Source: an uncultured Megasphaera sp.
GTDB taxonomy: Bacteria > Bacillota > Negativicutes > Veillonellales > Megasphaeraceae
Length of the DNA stretch: 20,884 nucleotides
NCBI GenBank assembly: GCA_934193515.1
Contig: CAKPVJ010000036.1
Span: 1-20,884, forward strand
Direction of reading: 5' to 3'
Every line of letters starts with the position of its first letter. The first letter of the stretch is position 1. The position numbers were made by a program, and so were the translations under genes. Positions 1 through 7,852 of this stretch are shown one piece after another. Under the pieces are notes generated by a model. It did no database searches, was not told where the DNA came from, and was given only the letters and a program-made list of their open reading frames with translations.

Positions 1-21
1 AAAGAAGTTCCTTCTTTTTTT
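1..21. terminator. Possible intrinsic terminator hairpin at the window edge
   Basis: A 7-bp perfect stem (AAAGAAG / CTTCTTT, loop TTC) is followed on the plus strand by a T run. It could end a plus-strand gene lying left of the window and could also serve as the end of the recO operon from the other side. The stem is short, all A/T-rich and cut by the window edge, so the call is weak. Confidence 0.35.
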
Positions 22-60
22 ATATGTTCCTCTTTTTAGCCTAATAAAGTTTTCCCACAA

Positions 61-822
61 TTATTTTACACTAACTTCTAGAAGCTCAATCGTTTTCATT
101 TTCTTATCGCTGCACTGCTCAGTATAGCTGTACAGCACGTCTTCCCAAAATGCCAGTCCCTTGGCACTGAAATGCAGGGTCTGCGTCTGGCCCCACTTAT
201 AAGTAAGCAGCGTCTGCCACAGCGTCCGCATTTCCTGCGACACCTGTACCTCCGGCAGCGGCTCTTTCAGCGGTTCTTCGCCGTCGCTGAGATAATAGAT
301 AGGGCGCCTGCCGTCCATGCCGGCGGCAAATAGACGAACATGGGCCGTATCCGGATAGAAGCCGGCCAGTGCCAGCAGCTGCCAGCCTGCGATAATCGTA
401 ACAATACGGGGATTTTTGTACAACAATACCTGGCTGTAAATCACCATCAATTCATACGCCTGCTCATCGGCTTCATGATGCGGGAAAATATACTGCACGA
501 TTTCAATAAAAATCTGCGAGTAGATATAGCGGTCCCACGTCAGTTGCATCATACCTGGATTACCGCGGCATTCATACTCGCGCAGTACCAGCAGTGACGG
601 CGTCTGCACGGCATCAAAAGTAATGCAACTCAAGGCCATGAGTGCGCCAAATCCCTGCTTGCCTCGGCAGCGTTTGGGCACAAAGACACGCAGCAGCCCT
701 TCCTGCCTGGTAAAAACGGACAACAGCAGTTCCTGACCGCGTTTTTGTGTTTGCAGAATAATGCCGTCGTAGCGACTTGTCGGTTTTTGATTGTAAACGT
801 TACGCGTCCCCCTGCCCATCAT
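61..822 (-). CDS. recO: DNA repair protein RecO
   Basis: RecO helps load RecA onto SSB-coated single-stranded DNA, with RecR, in recombinational repair. The N-terminal OB-fold pattern is visible (DGIILQTQKRGQ, then SVFTRQEGLLRVFVPK), followed by the helical C-terminal part. The longest reading frame starts at 840, but a near-perfect ribosome site (AGAAGGAG, 829-836) lies inside that extension, 6 bases before the ATG at 822. I therefore start there (253 residues, normal for the family); a second ATG at 819 is also possible. The gene overlaps the end of the CorC-like gene by about 23 bases and is the last gene of the operon. The C-terminal part has no CxxC pairs, so the zinc finger found in many Bacillota RecO proteins seems absent. 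The family assignment rests on overall pattern and on gene order after era. Confidence 0.85.
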   Translation of the reverse strand: MMGRGTRNVYNQKPTSRYDGIILQTQKRGQELLLSVFTRQEGLLRVFVPKRCRGKQGFGALMALSCITFDAVQTPSLLVLREYECRGNPGMMQLTWDRYIYSQIFIEIVQYIFPHHEADEQAYELMVIYSQVLLYKNPRIVTIIAGWQLLALAGFYPDTAHVRLFAAGMDGRRPIYYLSDGEEPLKEPLPEVQVSQEMRTLWQTLLTYKWGQTQTLHFSAKGLAFWEDVLYSYTEQCSDKKMKTIELLEVSVK

Positions 823-2089
823 CGCTTTCTCCTTCTGCATCCTGCACCGGCATTTCAGCGGCAGGAATCGGCACAGCTTTCAAGCGGGCAATCCGGAACC
901 GCTGTACTTCCAATACGATAAAGCGATACGCCCCAATCGTTACGGTGTCCTGCGGCGACGGCGTATGCCCCAACAAGTTGAAGACATAGCCGCCAATCGT
1001 ATCGGTATCCACATCTTCTTCTATAGGCAGATGCAGCAATTCTTCCACGTCTTCCAACAGCACCGTGCCGGCAAATTCATACGCACCGTCTGCCAGCGGC
1101 TGAATTTCTTCTTTTTCTGTCGTATGTTCGTTTTGAATATTGCCGACCAGTTCTTCCAAAATATCTTCCAGTCCAATCAGCCCTACAGTACTGCCGTATT
1201 CATCGACTACCATGGCCAAATAGGTCCGGCGCGTCCGCATCAGCTGCAGCAGCTTGGAAACCGGCATGATTTCCGGAATCATCAAAATAGGCCGTTTGAT
1301 TTGGCGCAAATTGCTCTGCCGATGAATATAACTATCCATTAAATCTTTGATATGGACAAGTCCCAGAACATGATCCTTGTCTTCTTCACACAATGGATAA
1401 CGTGTATGGCGGGACTGACGGATAGTTTTTAAATACTGCGCCATCGTTTCTTCTGTATACAGACAGACAATATCCTGACGCGGCACCATGATTTCCTTAG
1501 CCAAGCGGTCGGCAAAATCAAATACATTGCCAATCAGCTCGCTTTCCACCTGGTCTATTTTACCTTCTTTGTGGCTTGCTGTAACCAGCATGCGGATTTC
1601 ATCTTCGGAATGTGCCATGTCGATTTCATTGGTCACTTCCATGTCATGCCGCTGCAGTATCAGCTTGGCTATCCAGTTGCCTACAGCAATCAGCGGGCAG
1701 AACAGGCGGCCGCAGCACTGCAGCAGCGGCCGTACGCCTTTGAGGCCCTTTTCGGCGCACTGCAGCCCAATGGATTTTGGAATCAGTTCGCCGAAGACCC
1801 ACAAAAGGACACAGAGCACGATGCATACACAAGCATCAATAATCCAGACGAGCCATTCGTTGCCCAGCCATTGGCAGAGCACATCATAACTTTCCGTCAA
1901 TGCCGACAGCATCACCGCTCCGGCAGCCAAGCCGGAAACAGCCATGCCCAGTTGGGCCGTTCCCAAAAACAGGACCGGATTGTCATACAGCGTCAAGAGA
2001 CGTTTGGCTTTCGTATCGCCGTCTTCTACCAACTCTTCAATATACTCCCGCCGCAGCTGCGCAAAAGCAAACTTGCCAATGACGCACAC
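800..2089 (-). CDS. CorC/HlyC-like membrane protein (DUF21 + CBS pair + CorC_HlyC domain)
   Basis: This is an integral membrane protein of the hemolysin C/CorC family, linked to magnesium or other cation homeostasis; the transported substrate cannot be told from sequence. From the GTG at 2089, residues 1-165 form the DUF21/CNNM membrane domain, with hydrophobic stretches at LFLGTAQLGMAVSGLAAGAV and around WLVWIIDACVCIVLCVLLWV. Next come a CBS pair (about 185-305, ending VGLIGLEDILEELVGNI) and a C-terminal CorC_HlyC domain (about 315-415). The start is a problem. The GTG has no ribosome site and cuts the first membrane helix in half. Family-like sequence (FLIFCICIVFSAV) continues upstream in frame to 2155, without a usual start codon. 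The ATG at 2159, 5 bases after the era stop and preceded by AGGAG, is in a different frame. A one-base indel or frameshift near the start is likely. It lies between era and recO. Confidence 0.8.
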   Translation of the reverse strand: MCVIGKFAFAQLRREYIEELVEDGDTKAKRLLTLYDNPVLFLGTAQLGMAVSGLAAGAVMLSALTESYDVLCQWLGNEWLVWIIDACVCIVLCVLLWVFGELIPKSIGLQCAEKGLKGVRPLLQCCGRLFCPLIAVGNWIAKLILQRHDMEVTNEIDMAHSEDEIRMLVTASHKEGKIDQVESELIGNVFDFADRLAKEIMVPRQDIVCLYTEETMAQYLKTIRQSRHTRYPLCEEDKDHVLGLVHIKDLMDSYIHRQSNLRQIKRPILMIPEIMPVSKLLQLMRTRRTYLAMVVDEYGSTVGLIGLEDILEELVGNIQNEHTTEKEEIQPLADGAYEFAGTVLLEDVEELLHLPIEEDVDTDTIGGYVFNLLGHTPSPQDTVTIGAYRFIVLEVQRFRIARLKAVPIPAAEMPVQDAEGESDDGQGDA

Positions 2090-2164
2090 CGCGCTAAAGA
2101 CAATGCAAATACAAAAGATTAAAAAATCTTCTATGAGTACCTGCGAATCGATAAGTCATCTCTC

Positions 2165-3064
2165 CTATTCATTCTTATAGCCCAATTCACTTAACGCACC
2201 GCTCTTGTTGCGCCAATCAGGCTTTACTTTGACCCAAATATCCAGGAACACCGAAGAACCGAGCAGGTTTTCAATTTCCTGTCTTGCCTGTGCTCCCACT
2301 TCTTTGAGTACTGCCCCGTTTTTCCCGATGACGATGCGTTTTTGGGAATCTCGTTCTACAAACACCGTGACCCGGATATATACTTTATTTTTGCCGCGCG
2401 GCTTCATTTCTTCCACATAAGCGGCAATCGCATGCGGTACTTCATCGCGTGTGCAGCGGAACAATTTTTCCCGCACGATTTCTGCTACCAGCAATCGTTC
2501 CGGCTGGTCGGTAATCATGTCATCAGGGAAATATTTAGGCCCTTCCTGCAAAATTTTTTTCAGTTCCGTGACTACAGTATCGACGTTGTCCCCCTGCAGT
2601 GCCGAAATAGGAATAACCTGTGCAAAATCGTACAGCTGCGCATATTCGGTAATCTTGCGGAATACGTCTTCTTTGGTCATCAAATCAATTTTGTTGATCA
2701 ACAGGAACACCGGGACATGAGCTTCCTTGATTTTATCCAGTACAAACATATCTCCCGGGCCTTTTTTTTCGTTGCCGGATACCAAAAATAAAACGGCATC
2801 AATATCTTTCAGAGATTGATACGCTGCTTCGTCCATAAACTGTCCCAGCTTGTGTTTGGGTTTGTGAATGCCCGGCGTATCCAAAAAGACAATCTGGCAT
2901 TCATCATCCGTATGAATGCAGAGAATGCGGTTGCGCGTAGTCTGTGCTTTATCAGAAACAATCGATACTTTCTGCTTAATAATATGATTAATCAATGTGG
3001 ATTTTCCCACATTCGGACGGCCTACAACGGCAACAAATCCAGATTTAAATACCTTTTCTTCCAT
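2165..3064 (-). CDS. era: GTPase Era
   Basis: Era is an essential GTPase that binds the 3' end of 16S rRNA and helps mature the 30S subunit. Its G motifs are all visible: G1 GRPNVGKST (15-23), G3 DTPG (62-65), G4 NKID (124-127) and G5 SAL further on. The C-terminal KH domain carries VIGKNGAVLKEVG. At 299 residues it is full length. The ATG at 3064 has AAGGAG 5 bases upstream. It lies 23 bases after cdd and just before the CorC-like gene, in the usual ybeY-cdd-era-recO neighbourhood for Bacillota, where ribosome maturation functions cluster (YbeY also acts on 16S rRNA). Confidence 0.97.
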   Translation of the reverse strand: MEEKVFKSGFVAVVGRPNVGKSTLINHIIKQKVSIVSDKAQTTRNRILCIHTDDECQIVFLDTPGIHKPKHKLGQFMDEAAYQSLKDIDAVLFLVSGNEKKGPGDMFVLDKIKEAHVPVFLLINKIDLMTKEDVFRKITEYAQLYDFAQVIPISALQGDNVDTVVTELKKILQEGPKYFPDDMITDQPERLLVAEIVREKLFRCTRDEVPHAIAAYVEEMKPRGKNKVYIRVTVFVERDSQKRIVIGKNGAVLKEVGAQARQEIENLLGSSVFLDIWVKVKPDWRNKSGALSELGYKNE

Positions 3065-3087
3065 ACATGCTCCTTTTAGTTAGTAAT

Positions 3088-3477
3088 TTACAATGAAAAT
3101 GAATGCGGCAGCAGCTCTTCCAGCGTCATGATACGATACGTATCATCCGGCTTGGTTACAATGACATAGGGAATCTGAAATTCTGCCATCACCTGACGGC
3201 AGGCACCGCAGGGCATCGTAAAGCCCGCTGCATCGCCGACAATGGCAATCGCCTGAAATTGTCGGCAGCCGCAGGCTGCGCCGTGAAATATAGCATTGCG
3301 TTCGGCACAGCAGCTCAGTCCATATGAGCTGTTTTCTACATTGCACCCCGTATAGACCGTGCCATCGGCTGCCAGTACGGCAGCTCCTACGGTAAAATGC
3401 GAATACGGCGCATATGCGTTTTGCTGCGTTTGCCGCGCTGCCGCAATCAGAGCGCGGCACGAAGCATCGTCTATCAT
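3088..3477 (-). CDS. cdd: Cytidine deaminase
   Basis: Zinc enzyme of pyrimidine salvage that deaminates cytidine and deoxycytidine to uridine and deoxyuridine in the cytoplasm. The catalytic motif CAER is at 57-60 (zinc ligand C57, proton-shuttling E59). The second zinc motif PCGACRQ supplies C90 and C93. At 129 residues it matches the small homotetrameric class. The ATG overlaps the ybeY stop codon (ATGA at 3474-3477), which implies translational coupling, and a GGGGAAG ribosome site sits in the end of ybeY. In many relatives dgkA lies between ybeY and cdd; here it does not. Confidence 0.96.
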   Translation of the reverse strand: MIDDASCRALIAAARQTQQNAYAPYSHFTVGAAVLAADGTVYTGCNVENSSYGLSCCAERNAIFHGAACGCRQFQAIAIVGDAAGFTMPCGACRQVMAEFQIPYVIVTKPDDTYRIMTLEELLPHSFSL

Positions 3478-3947
3478 AGTTCTTCCCCTTTACGGACATA
3501 TCCCAGCCGGTGCAGGATAAATTCTTCTTCTTTGCGCATTTCAGCCTTGTCATCCGGTTCCATATGGTCATATCCTAAGATATGCAGCATGCCGTGAATC
3601 GTCAAATAAGCCAGTTCCCGTTCAAAAGAATGACCGTATTCTTCTGCCTGTTCTTGTACTTTTTCCAAGGAAATAACAATATCTCCCAGCAAAGCCGTAT
3701 CCGGGCCGTCATAGCCGTCTGCTTCGCCTTCATTCAAGGCAAAGGACAGCACGTCGGTCGGACGGTCGATATTACGGTACTGCTTGTTCAGCTTATGGAT
3801 ATATTCATTATGACAGAGCAGTATGCTGATTTCTGCATTCGGCCCCAAGCCGTATACCAAGGCCGCTTCCTGGCAGACGCGGTCGATAATCTGTTCATAT
3901 GTATCATTTTGAAATGCTATGTCTTCATAATTAATATTGGTATTCAT
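3474..3947 (-). CDS. ybeY: Endoribonuclease YbeY (rRNA maturation factor)
   Basis: Metal-dependent single-strand endoribonuclease involved in 16S rRNA 3'-end processing and 70S quality control. The diagnostic motif HGMLHILGYDH is present (metal ligands H118, H122, H128 counted from the chosen start). I place the start at the ATG at 3947 (157 residues) because AAGGTGG lies 8 bases upstream. The longer frame to 3995 would overlap phoH and adds sequence unlike the family. It lies 16 bases after phoH, and its stop overlaps the cdd start. The phoH-ybeY pairing is one of the commonest bacterial gene neighbourhoods. Confidence 0.95.
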   Translation of the reverse strand: MNTNINYEDIAFQNDTYEQIIDRVCQEAALVYGLGPNAEISILLCHNEYIHKLNKQYRNIDRPTDVLSFALNEGEADGYDGPDTALLGDIVISLEKVQEQAEEYGHSFERELAYLTIHGMLHILGYDHMEPDDKAEMRKEEEFILHRLGYVRKGEEL

Positions 3948-3963
3948 CAGTAATTCCACCTTT

Positions 3964-4926
3964 CTATATGGTTTTATAATAGGATTCATAGGCACGAATA
4001 ATACGGCCTACCATATCATGACGGACGACATCTTCATCAGTAAAATGAACCATGCCGATTCCCTGAACATGCTGCAGTACCTGTTGGGCTTCTGTCAAGC
4101 CTGACAGCTGACGGTTGCCCAAATCAATCTGCGTAATGTCGCCGTTGACGACTACGCGGGAATGATTGCCCATACGGGTCAAGAACATTTTCATCTGTTC
4201 TTTCGTCGTATTCTGCGCTTCATCCAAAATAATAAAGGATTCTTCCAGCGTCCGCCCGCGCATATACGCCAGCGGTGCTACTTCAATAATATTGCGGGCT
4301 ATCATTTTCTGAAACTGGTCAAACCCAAACATATCAGCCAGCGCATCATACAACGGCCGCAGATACGGATCTATTTTTTCCTGCAGGTCACCAGGAAGAA
4401 ATCCCAATTTTTCTCCGGCTTCTACAGCAGGACGCGTCAGGATAATGCGCTCTACTTCCCTGTTTTTCAAATAATAGGAGGCCAGCGCTACGGCCAAATA
4501 CGTTTTCCCCGTACCGGCCGGGCCGATGCCAAAGGTAACCAGATTGCGGCGAATCGAATCGACATACTGCTTCTGTCCGGCTGTCTTCGGTTTAATTAAT
4601 CGGCCTCTGGCAGAAATGCTGACCGTGTCTTCATAGATAGACCGCAGCAGTTCTTCTTTGCCTGCTTTAATCAGCGATGCCGAATAGCGCACATGCTGCG
4701 TCGTCAAATATGTATTTTCCCGCTGCAAATACCGCATCACATTGAGTACGGCCAAAACATGCGAGATATCCGGCTCGTCGCCCAACACGATGATTTCGTT
4801 ACCGCGGGCAGCAATCCGACAGGCAGGAAATTCGCTTTGCAGCGTTTTCAGAAATTCATCTTTCATTCCCAACACAGCCTGCGCTTCTGACAGGTCCGAA
4901 AACGTAAGTCTCTTTTCCATAGGCAC
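3964..4926 (-). CDS. phoH: PhoH family ATPase (PhoH/YbeZ-like)
   Basis: Cytoplasmic P-loop ATPase of the PhoH/YbeZ family, thought to act on RNA together with YbeY. From the chosen start, an N-terminal KH-like region (about 1-110) precedes the ATPase domain. Walker A is GPAGTGKT (135-142) and Walker B is ILDEAQNTT. The longest frame reaches 5031, but this would run into the preceding gene. A ribosome site (AAAAAGGAG, just after the preceding stop) lies 9 bases before a GTG at 4926 and 15 bases before an ATG at 4920. I choose the GTG (320 residues); the ATG would give 318. Both are normal for the family. Confidence 0.94.
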   Translation of the reverse strand: MPMEKRLTFSDLSEAQAVLGMKDEFLKTLQSEFPACRIAARGNEIIVLGDEPDISHVLAVLNVMRYLQRENTYLTTQHVRYSASLIKAGKEELLRSIYEDTVSISARGRLIKPKTAGQKQYVDSIRRNLVTFGIGPAGTGKTYLAVALASYYLKNREVERIILTRPAVEAGEKLGFLPGDLQEKIDPYLRPLYDALADMFGFDQFQKMIARNIIEVAPLAYMRGRTLEESFIILDEAQNTTKEQMKMFLTRMGNHSRVVVNGDITQIDLGNRQLSGLTEAQQVLQHVQGIGMVHFTDEDVVRHDMVGRIIRAYESYYKTI

Positions 4927-4942
4927 TATAGTTGTCTCCTTT

Positions 4943-5893
4943 TTATTCCATAAATTTGCGCACGGCTTTGCCGTGTAAATACGTACATTTTTTCCCCTGC
5001 CGCGTGTCCAGGCGCAGCAGTTCGGCATCAATCATATCCCTGATTTTCCACCAGCCCATGCCCCAGTTGGCAAATTCGGTGGCTTCCTTAGGAGCTCGGC
5101 CGATCAGACGCTGAAAGACAATGTCATCGCGTGTATATTCCAAAAAGGCCACGACCCGCTTGACATATTCCTCTGCAGAAATAAGCTGGATGCTGCCGGC
5201 ATGATACCAGTCTGCCATCACTGTATGTTTGATAATATACAGCGCATGCAGCTTGACCTCATGCGTCGGCAGGGCAGAAATCACTTTGGCCGTTTCCACA
5301 ACGTCTGCCATCGTATCCCATGGTAAATCCAAAATCACATGTGTGCAGTTGCGGAATGGATAAGACTGCAGCATCATCATGGCATCAATATATTCTGCCA
5401 GCGTATGGCCGCGGTTGATTTTTTCCAACGTCTTATAATTGACGGTCTGCAGGCCCAATTCCACCAAGATATCGACACCATACGTTTTTTTTATCTCTGC
5501 CATAATATCCAAATAAGCCGGATGGATACAATCAGGCCGCGTCGCTACAGCAATACCGACGATATTGGGCTGACACGCTTCGATGAGATATTGTCGAAAC
5601 TGTTCCGGCTCCATATAGGTATTAGTAAAGTTCTGAAAATAGGCAATAAATTTATTGGCCTTGTATTTAGGCTGAATATGGGCAATATTTGCCTCAATCT
5701 GCTGGCGAATCGTAACGCTTGCCGGCAGATTTTCATAGCCTGCGCCGATAGAGCCGCAGAACGCACAGCCATGTATCCCCAGCGTTCCGTCTCGATTAGG
5801 ACATGTATCCGGAATGCTGATAGGTAGTTTATATACTTTTTCTCCATATGTTCGTTTTAAATATGCAGAATATACATTATATCGTTCATTCAT
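4943..5893 (-). CDS. Radical SAM protein, YhcC / TIGR01212 type
   Basis: Radical SAM enzyme of the YhcC family; the substrate is not established. The cluster cysteines are C31, C43 and C46, in the family-specific spacing CX11CX2C (CPNRDG..., then GCAFC) instead of the common CX3CX2C. Downstream family blocks such as VGIAVATRPDCI, LGLQTVN and the histidine in VKLHALYIIK are readable. The ATG at 5893 is preceded by AGGGGA at 7 bases, giving 316 residues. The longer frame to 5932 would overlap the preceding gene. It lies 11 bases after the B12-binding radical SAM gene and 16 before phoH, so it is cotranscribed with both. Confidence 0.9.
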   Translation of the reverse strand: MNERYNVYSAYLKRTYGEKVYKLPISIPDTCPNRDGTLGIHGCAFCGSIGAGYENLPASVTIRQQIEANIAHIQPKYKANKFIAYFQNFTNTYMEPEQFRQYLIEACQPNIVGIAVATRPDCIHPAYLDIMAEIKKTYGVDILVELGLQTVNYKTLEKINRGHTLAEYIDAMMMLQSYPFRNCTHVILDLPWDTMADVVETAKVISALPTHEVKLHALYIIKHTVMADWYHAGSIQLISAEEYVKRVVAFLEYTRDDIVFQRLIGRAPKEATEFANWGMGWWKIRDMIDAELLRLDTRQGKKCTYLHGKAVRKFME

Positions 5894-5904
5894 CGTTTCT
5901 TCCC

Positions 5905-7647
5905 CTAGTTTTTCTCTGGAATCATCTGCCATGTTATATCATGGTTTCGTTTTTCTGCCAATATATAGGCTGCCTGTGCCGGTATCGCCGTATACTGCTG
6001 CAGTTCCTGCATCGCACGCTGGGAAACACGCCAAATACGGTAGCGCATCTTGATATCACGCCAGCTCGTAAAGGCATAGTCCGGCACATACTGACGCAAC
6101 CAGGCTTCATCCCGAAATATAGCGTCCGTTTCGCTGCGCGGTGCTTCTTCCCATCCCAGAAAATCCAGACGGTAGCGGAAGCGGAAAAACGTCAGCATAT
6201 CCAAAATCAGCAGTTCACGGGCCGTTTGCTGCTGTTCATCCGACAGCGCAAGCACGTGTTGGATGCAGTGCCACAAAAACTGGCAGAGATGTTCATCCGA
6301 CAGCGCTTTTTCATCGTTTTTCAGCCGCAGCCATTCATCGGTCAGCCGTTCATAGAGACTGAAATAATCCGCTTGATATATATCAGCCAAGAAAGCCAGT
6401 ACATAAATAAATTTATCGGCATTATACGTCCGTTCAAACACATCTTCAAATACTTTCATATACCGTACTTTTTCATACGGAAGCCATGTCGTTTCCAATA
6501 CTTCATACGGGCCGCAGGGATCATACCGATAATCGTTGGGATAATCGCGCCGAATCCCAGAACCCTTCAGCAATTTCAAAAAGCCAATCTGCAGCTTGTG
6601 GGGATGCAGGGCATATATATCATTAAAGGACTGGCGGAGATGCGTATAGTCTTCATACGGCAGGCCGACAATCAAATCCAAATGCAAATGAATCGTTCCA
6701 TACGAAAGAAGCTTTTCCATAATATAGGTAATACGGGGCCAGTCATTGTGACGATGAATCGCCTGCAGCGTCGGCTCATACGTCGATTGAATCCCCATTT
6801 CCAGCTGAATCCGGCCCTTAGGGGCTTTTGCCAACAGCGCCAAGTCTTCATCCCGCATGACGCCCGGCTCAATTTCCAAATGGAAATTAATCGGCTGCTT
6901 GACACGTATCATGTATTCAATCAGCGGACGGTGATGTCTGGGATTGCAGTTAAACGTGCGGTCCACAAATTTAATCTGATGAACGCCGGCGTCTACAAAC
7001 TGCTGCAGTTCCTTGAGCACTAAGGGCACAGAGCGAAACCGTACGGTATCATTCATGCCGGATAAGCAGTACTGACAATGAAACGGACAGCCGCGTGAAC
7101 TTTCATAATACATGATTTTATGATTCAAATCGCCAATATTTTCCCCTTCATACGGAAACGGCAGCGTATCCAGGTTGGAAACTTCCTGAAACGTTTCGTC
7201 GCCGTCGATACTGTCACCGCGCCGCCCCATGACACCAGGAATCCCGATGCCCGATTGCCCTTTCGCCAGTGCCTGCAAAAAGGCGGGAACCATTTCTTCG
7301 CCTTCTCCCTGCAGGACGTAATCAATATCCGGATGATCCTGCAGCACCTGCCGTGCTGTATAGGATACTTCCGGCCCGCCGACAAACACGATGACCTGCG
7401 GATATACTTGTTTAATCAGCGTGATGATATGGCACGTCATTTCAATATTCCATATATAGCAGGAAAAACCAATGACCTGCGCCTGGAATTTGGAAATATG
7501 ACGCAAAATATCGTATGCGTTCTGGTTAATCGTATACTCTGCCGTCATGACGTCCACATGCCGACGTTGGCATGCTGTATGCAGACACCGCAGTGCCAGC
7601 GATGAATGAATAAATTTAGCGTTTAAAATCGTCAATAAAGTTTTCAT
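5905..7647 (-). CDS. B12-binding-domain radical SAM protein (DUF4080-like)
   Basis: Predicted cobalamin-binding radical SAM enzyme of unknown substrate. The N-terminal Rossmann-type region (about 1-130; LNAKFIHSSLALR at the start, then VFVGGPEVSY) fits a B12-binding fold. The radical SAM motif is RGCPFHCQYC, with C187, C191 and C194 (CX3CX2C). Later SAM-barrel blocks include FVDRTFNC and LDLIVGLPYEDY. The C-terminal 200 residues resemble DUF4080. I start at the ATG at 7647 (580 residues) because the family begins with MKTLLTxLNAKF. The ribosome site there is weak (AGAGAA, about 11 bases), and an ATG at 7671 is the alternative. It is the first gene of the operon that ends with recO. The canonical DxHxxG cobalamin motif is not visible, so B12 binding is inferred from family. 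Confidence 0.85.
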   Translation of the reverse strand: MKTLLTILNAKFIHSSLALRCLHTACQRRHVDVMTAEYTINQNAYDILRHISKFQAQVIGFSCYIWNIEMTCHIITLIKQVYPQVIVFVGGPEVSYTARQVLQDHPDIDYVLQGEGEEMVPAFLQALAKGQSGIGIPGVMGRRGDSIDGDETFQEVSNLDTLPFPYEGENIGDLNHKIMYYESSRGCPFHCQYCLSGMNDTVRFRSVPLVLKELQQFVDAGVHQIKFVDRTFNCNPRHHRPLIEYMIRVKQPINFHLEIEPGVMRDEDLALLAKAPKGRIQLEMGIQSTYEPTLQAIHRHNDWPRITYIMEKLLSYGTIHLHLDLIVGLPYEDYTHLRQSFNDIYALHPHKLQIGFLKLLKGSGIRRDYPNDYRYDPCGPYEVLETTWLPYEKVRYMKVFEDVFERTYNADKFIYVLAFLADIYQADYFSLYERLTDEWLRLKNDEKALSDEHLCQFLWHCIQHVLALSDEQQQTARELLILDMLTFFRFRYRLDFLGWEEAPRSETDAIFRDEAWLRQYVPDYAFTSWRDIKMRYRIWRVSQRAMQELQQYTAIPAQAAYILAEKRNHDITWQMIPEKN

Positions 7648-7688
7648 GAAAATACTGTTCTCTTTTCTCATAAAAATATAATACAATA

Positions 7689-7717
7689 ATTATACTACAG
7701 GCGACTCATTTTCGCAC
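7689..7717 (-). promoter_or_regulatory. Candidate promoter of the radical SAM-phoH-era-recO operon
   Basis: A perfect -10 box (TATAAT, 7694 down to 7689) lies about 40 bases upstream of the first gene of the operon. The -35 region at 17 bases (GTGCGA) is poor. The placement is right, but only the -10 is convincing. Confidence 0.5.
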
Positions 7718-7749
7718 TATCTTATTTTTCTTCCATTGCCTGCCACCTC

Positions 7750-7780
7750 TTGACACAGCAGATATTTCACGTGCTACAAT
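7750..7780 (+). promoter_or_regulatory. Candidate promoter of the flavoprotein gene
   Basis: A consensus -35 TTGACA (7750-7755) and -10 TACAAT (7775-7780) are separated by 19 bases, slightly long. The gene start is 73 bases downstream. Between promoter and gene is a small palindrome (TATACAGTATA, 7813-7823) that could be an operator. Confidence 0.55.
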
Positions 7781-7852
7781 GACTGTTAGGTATTTGCAAA
7801 ATTAGTACTACATATACAGTATACCGTTTCACATGCAAAGGAGGAACAAATC

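Noticed and set aside
5848..7023. 391-residue plus-strand ORF
   Set aside because: Entirely antisense to the B12-binding radical SAM gene, which has family motifs. The plus-strand product has no recognisable domain and no ribosome site.
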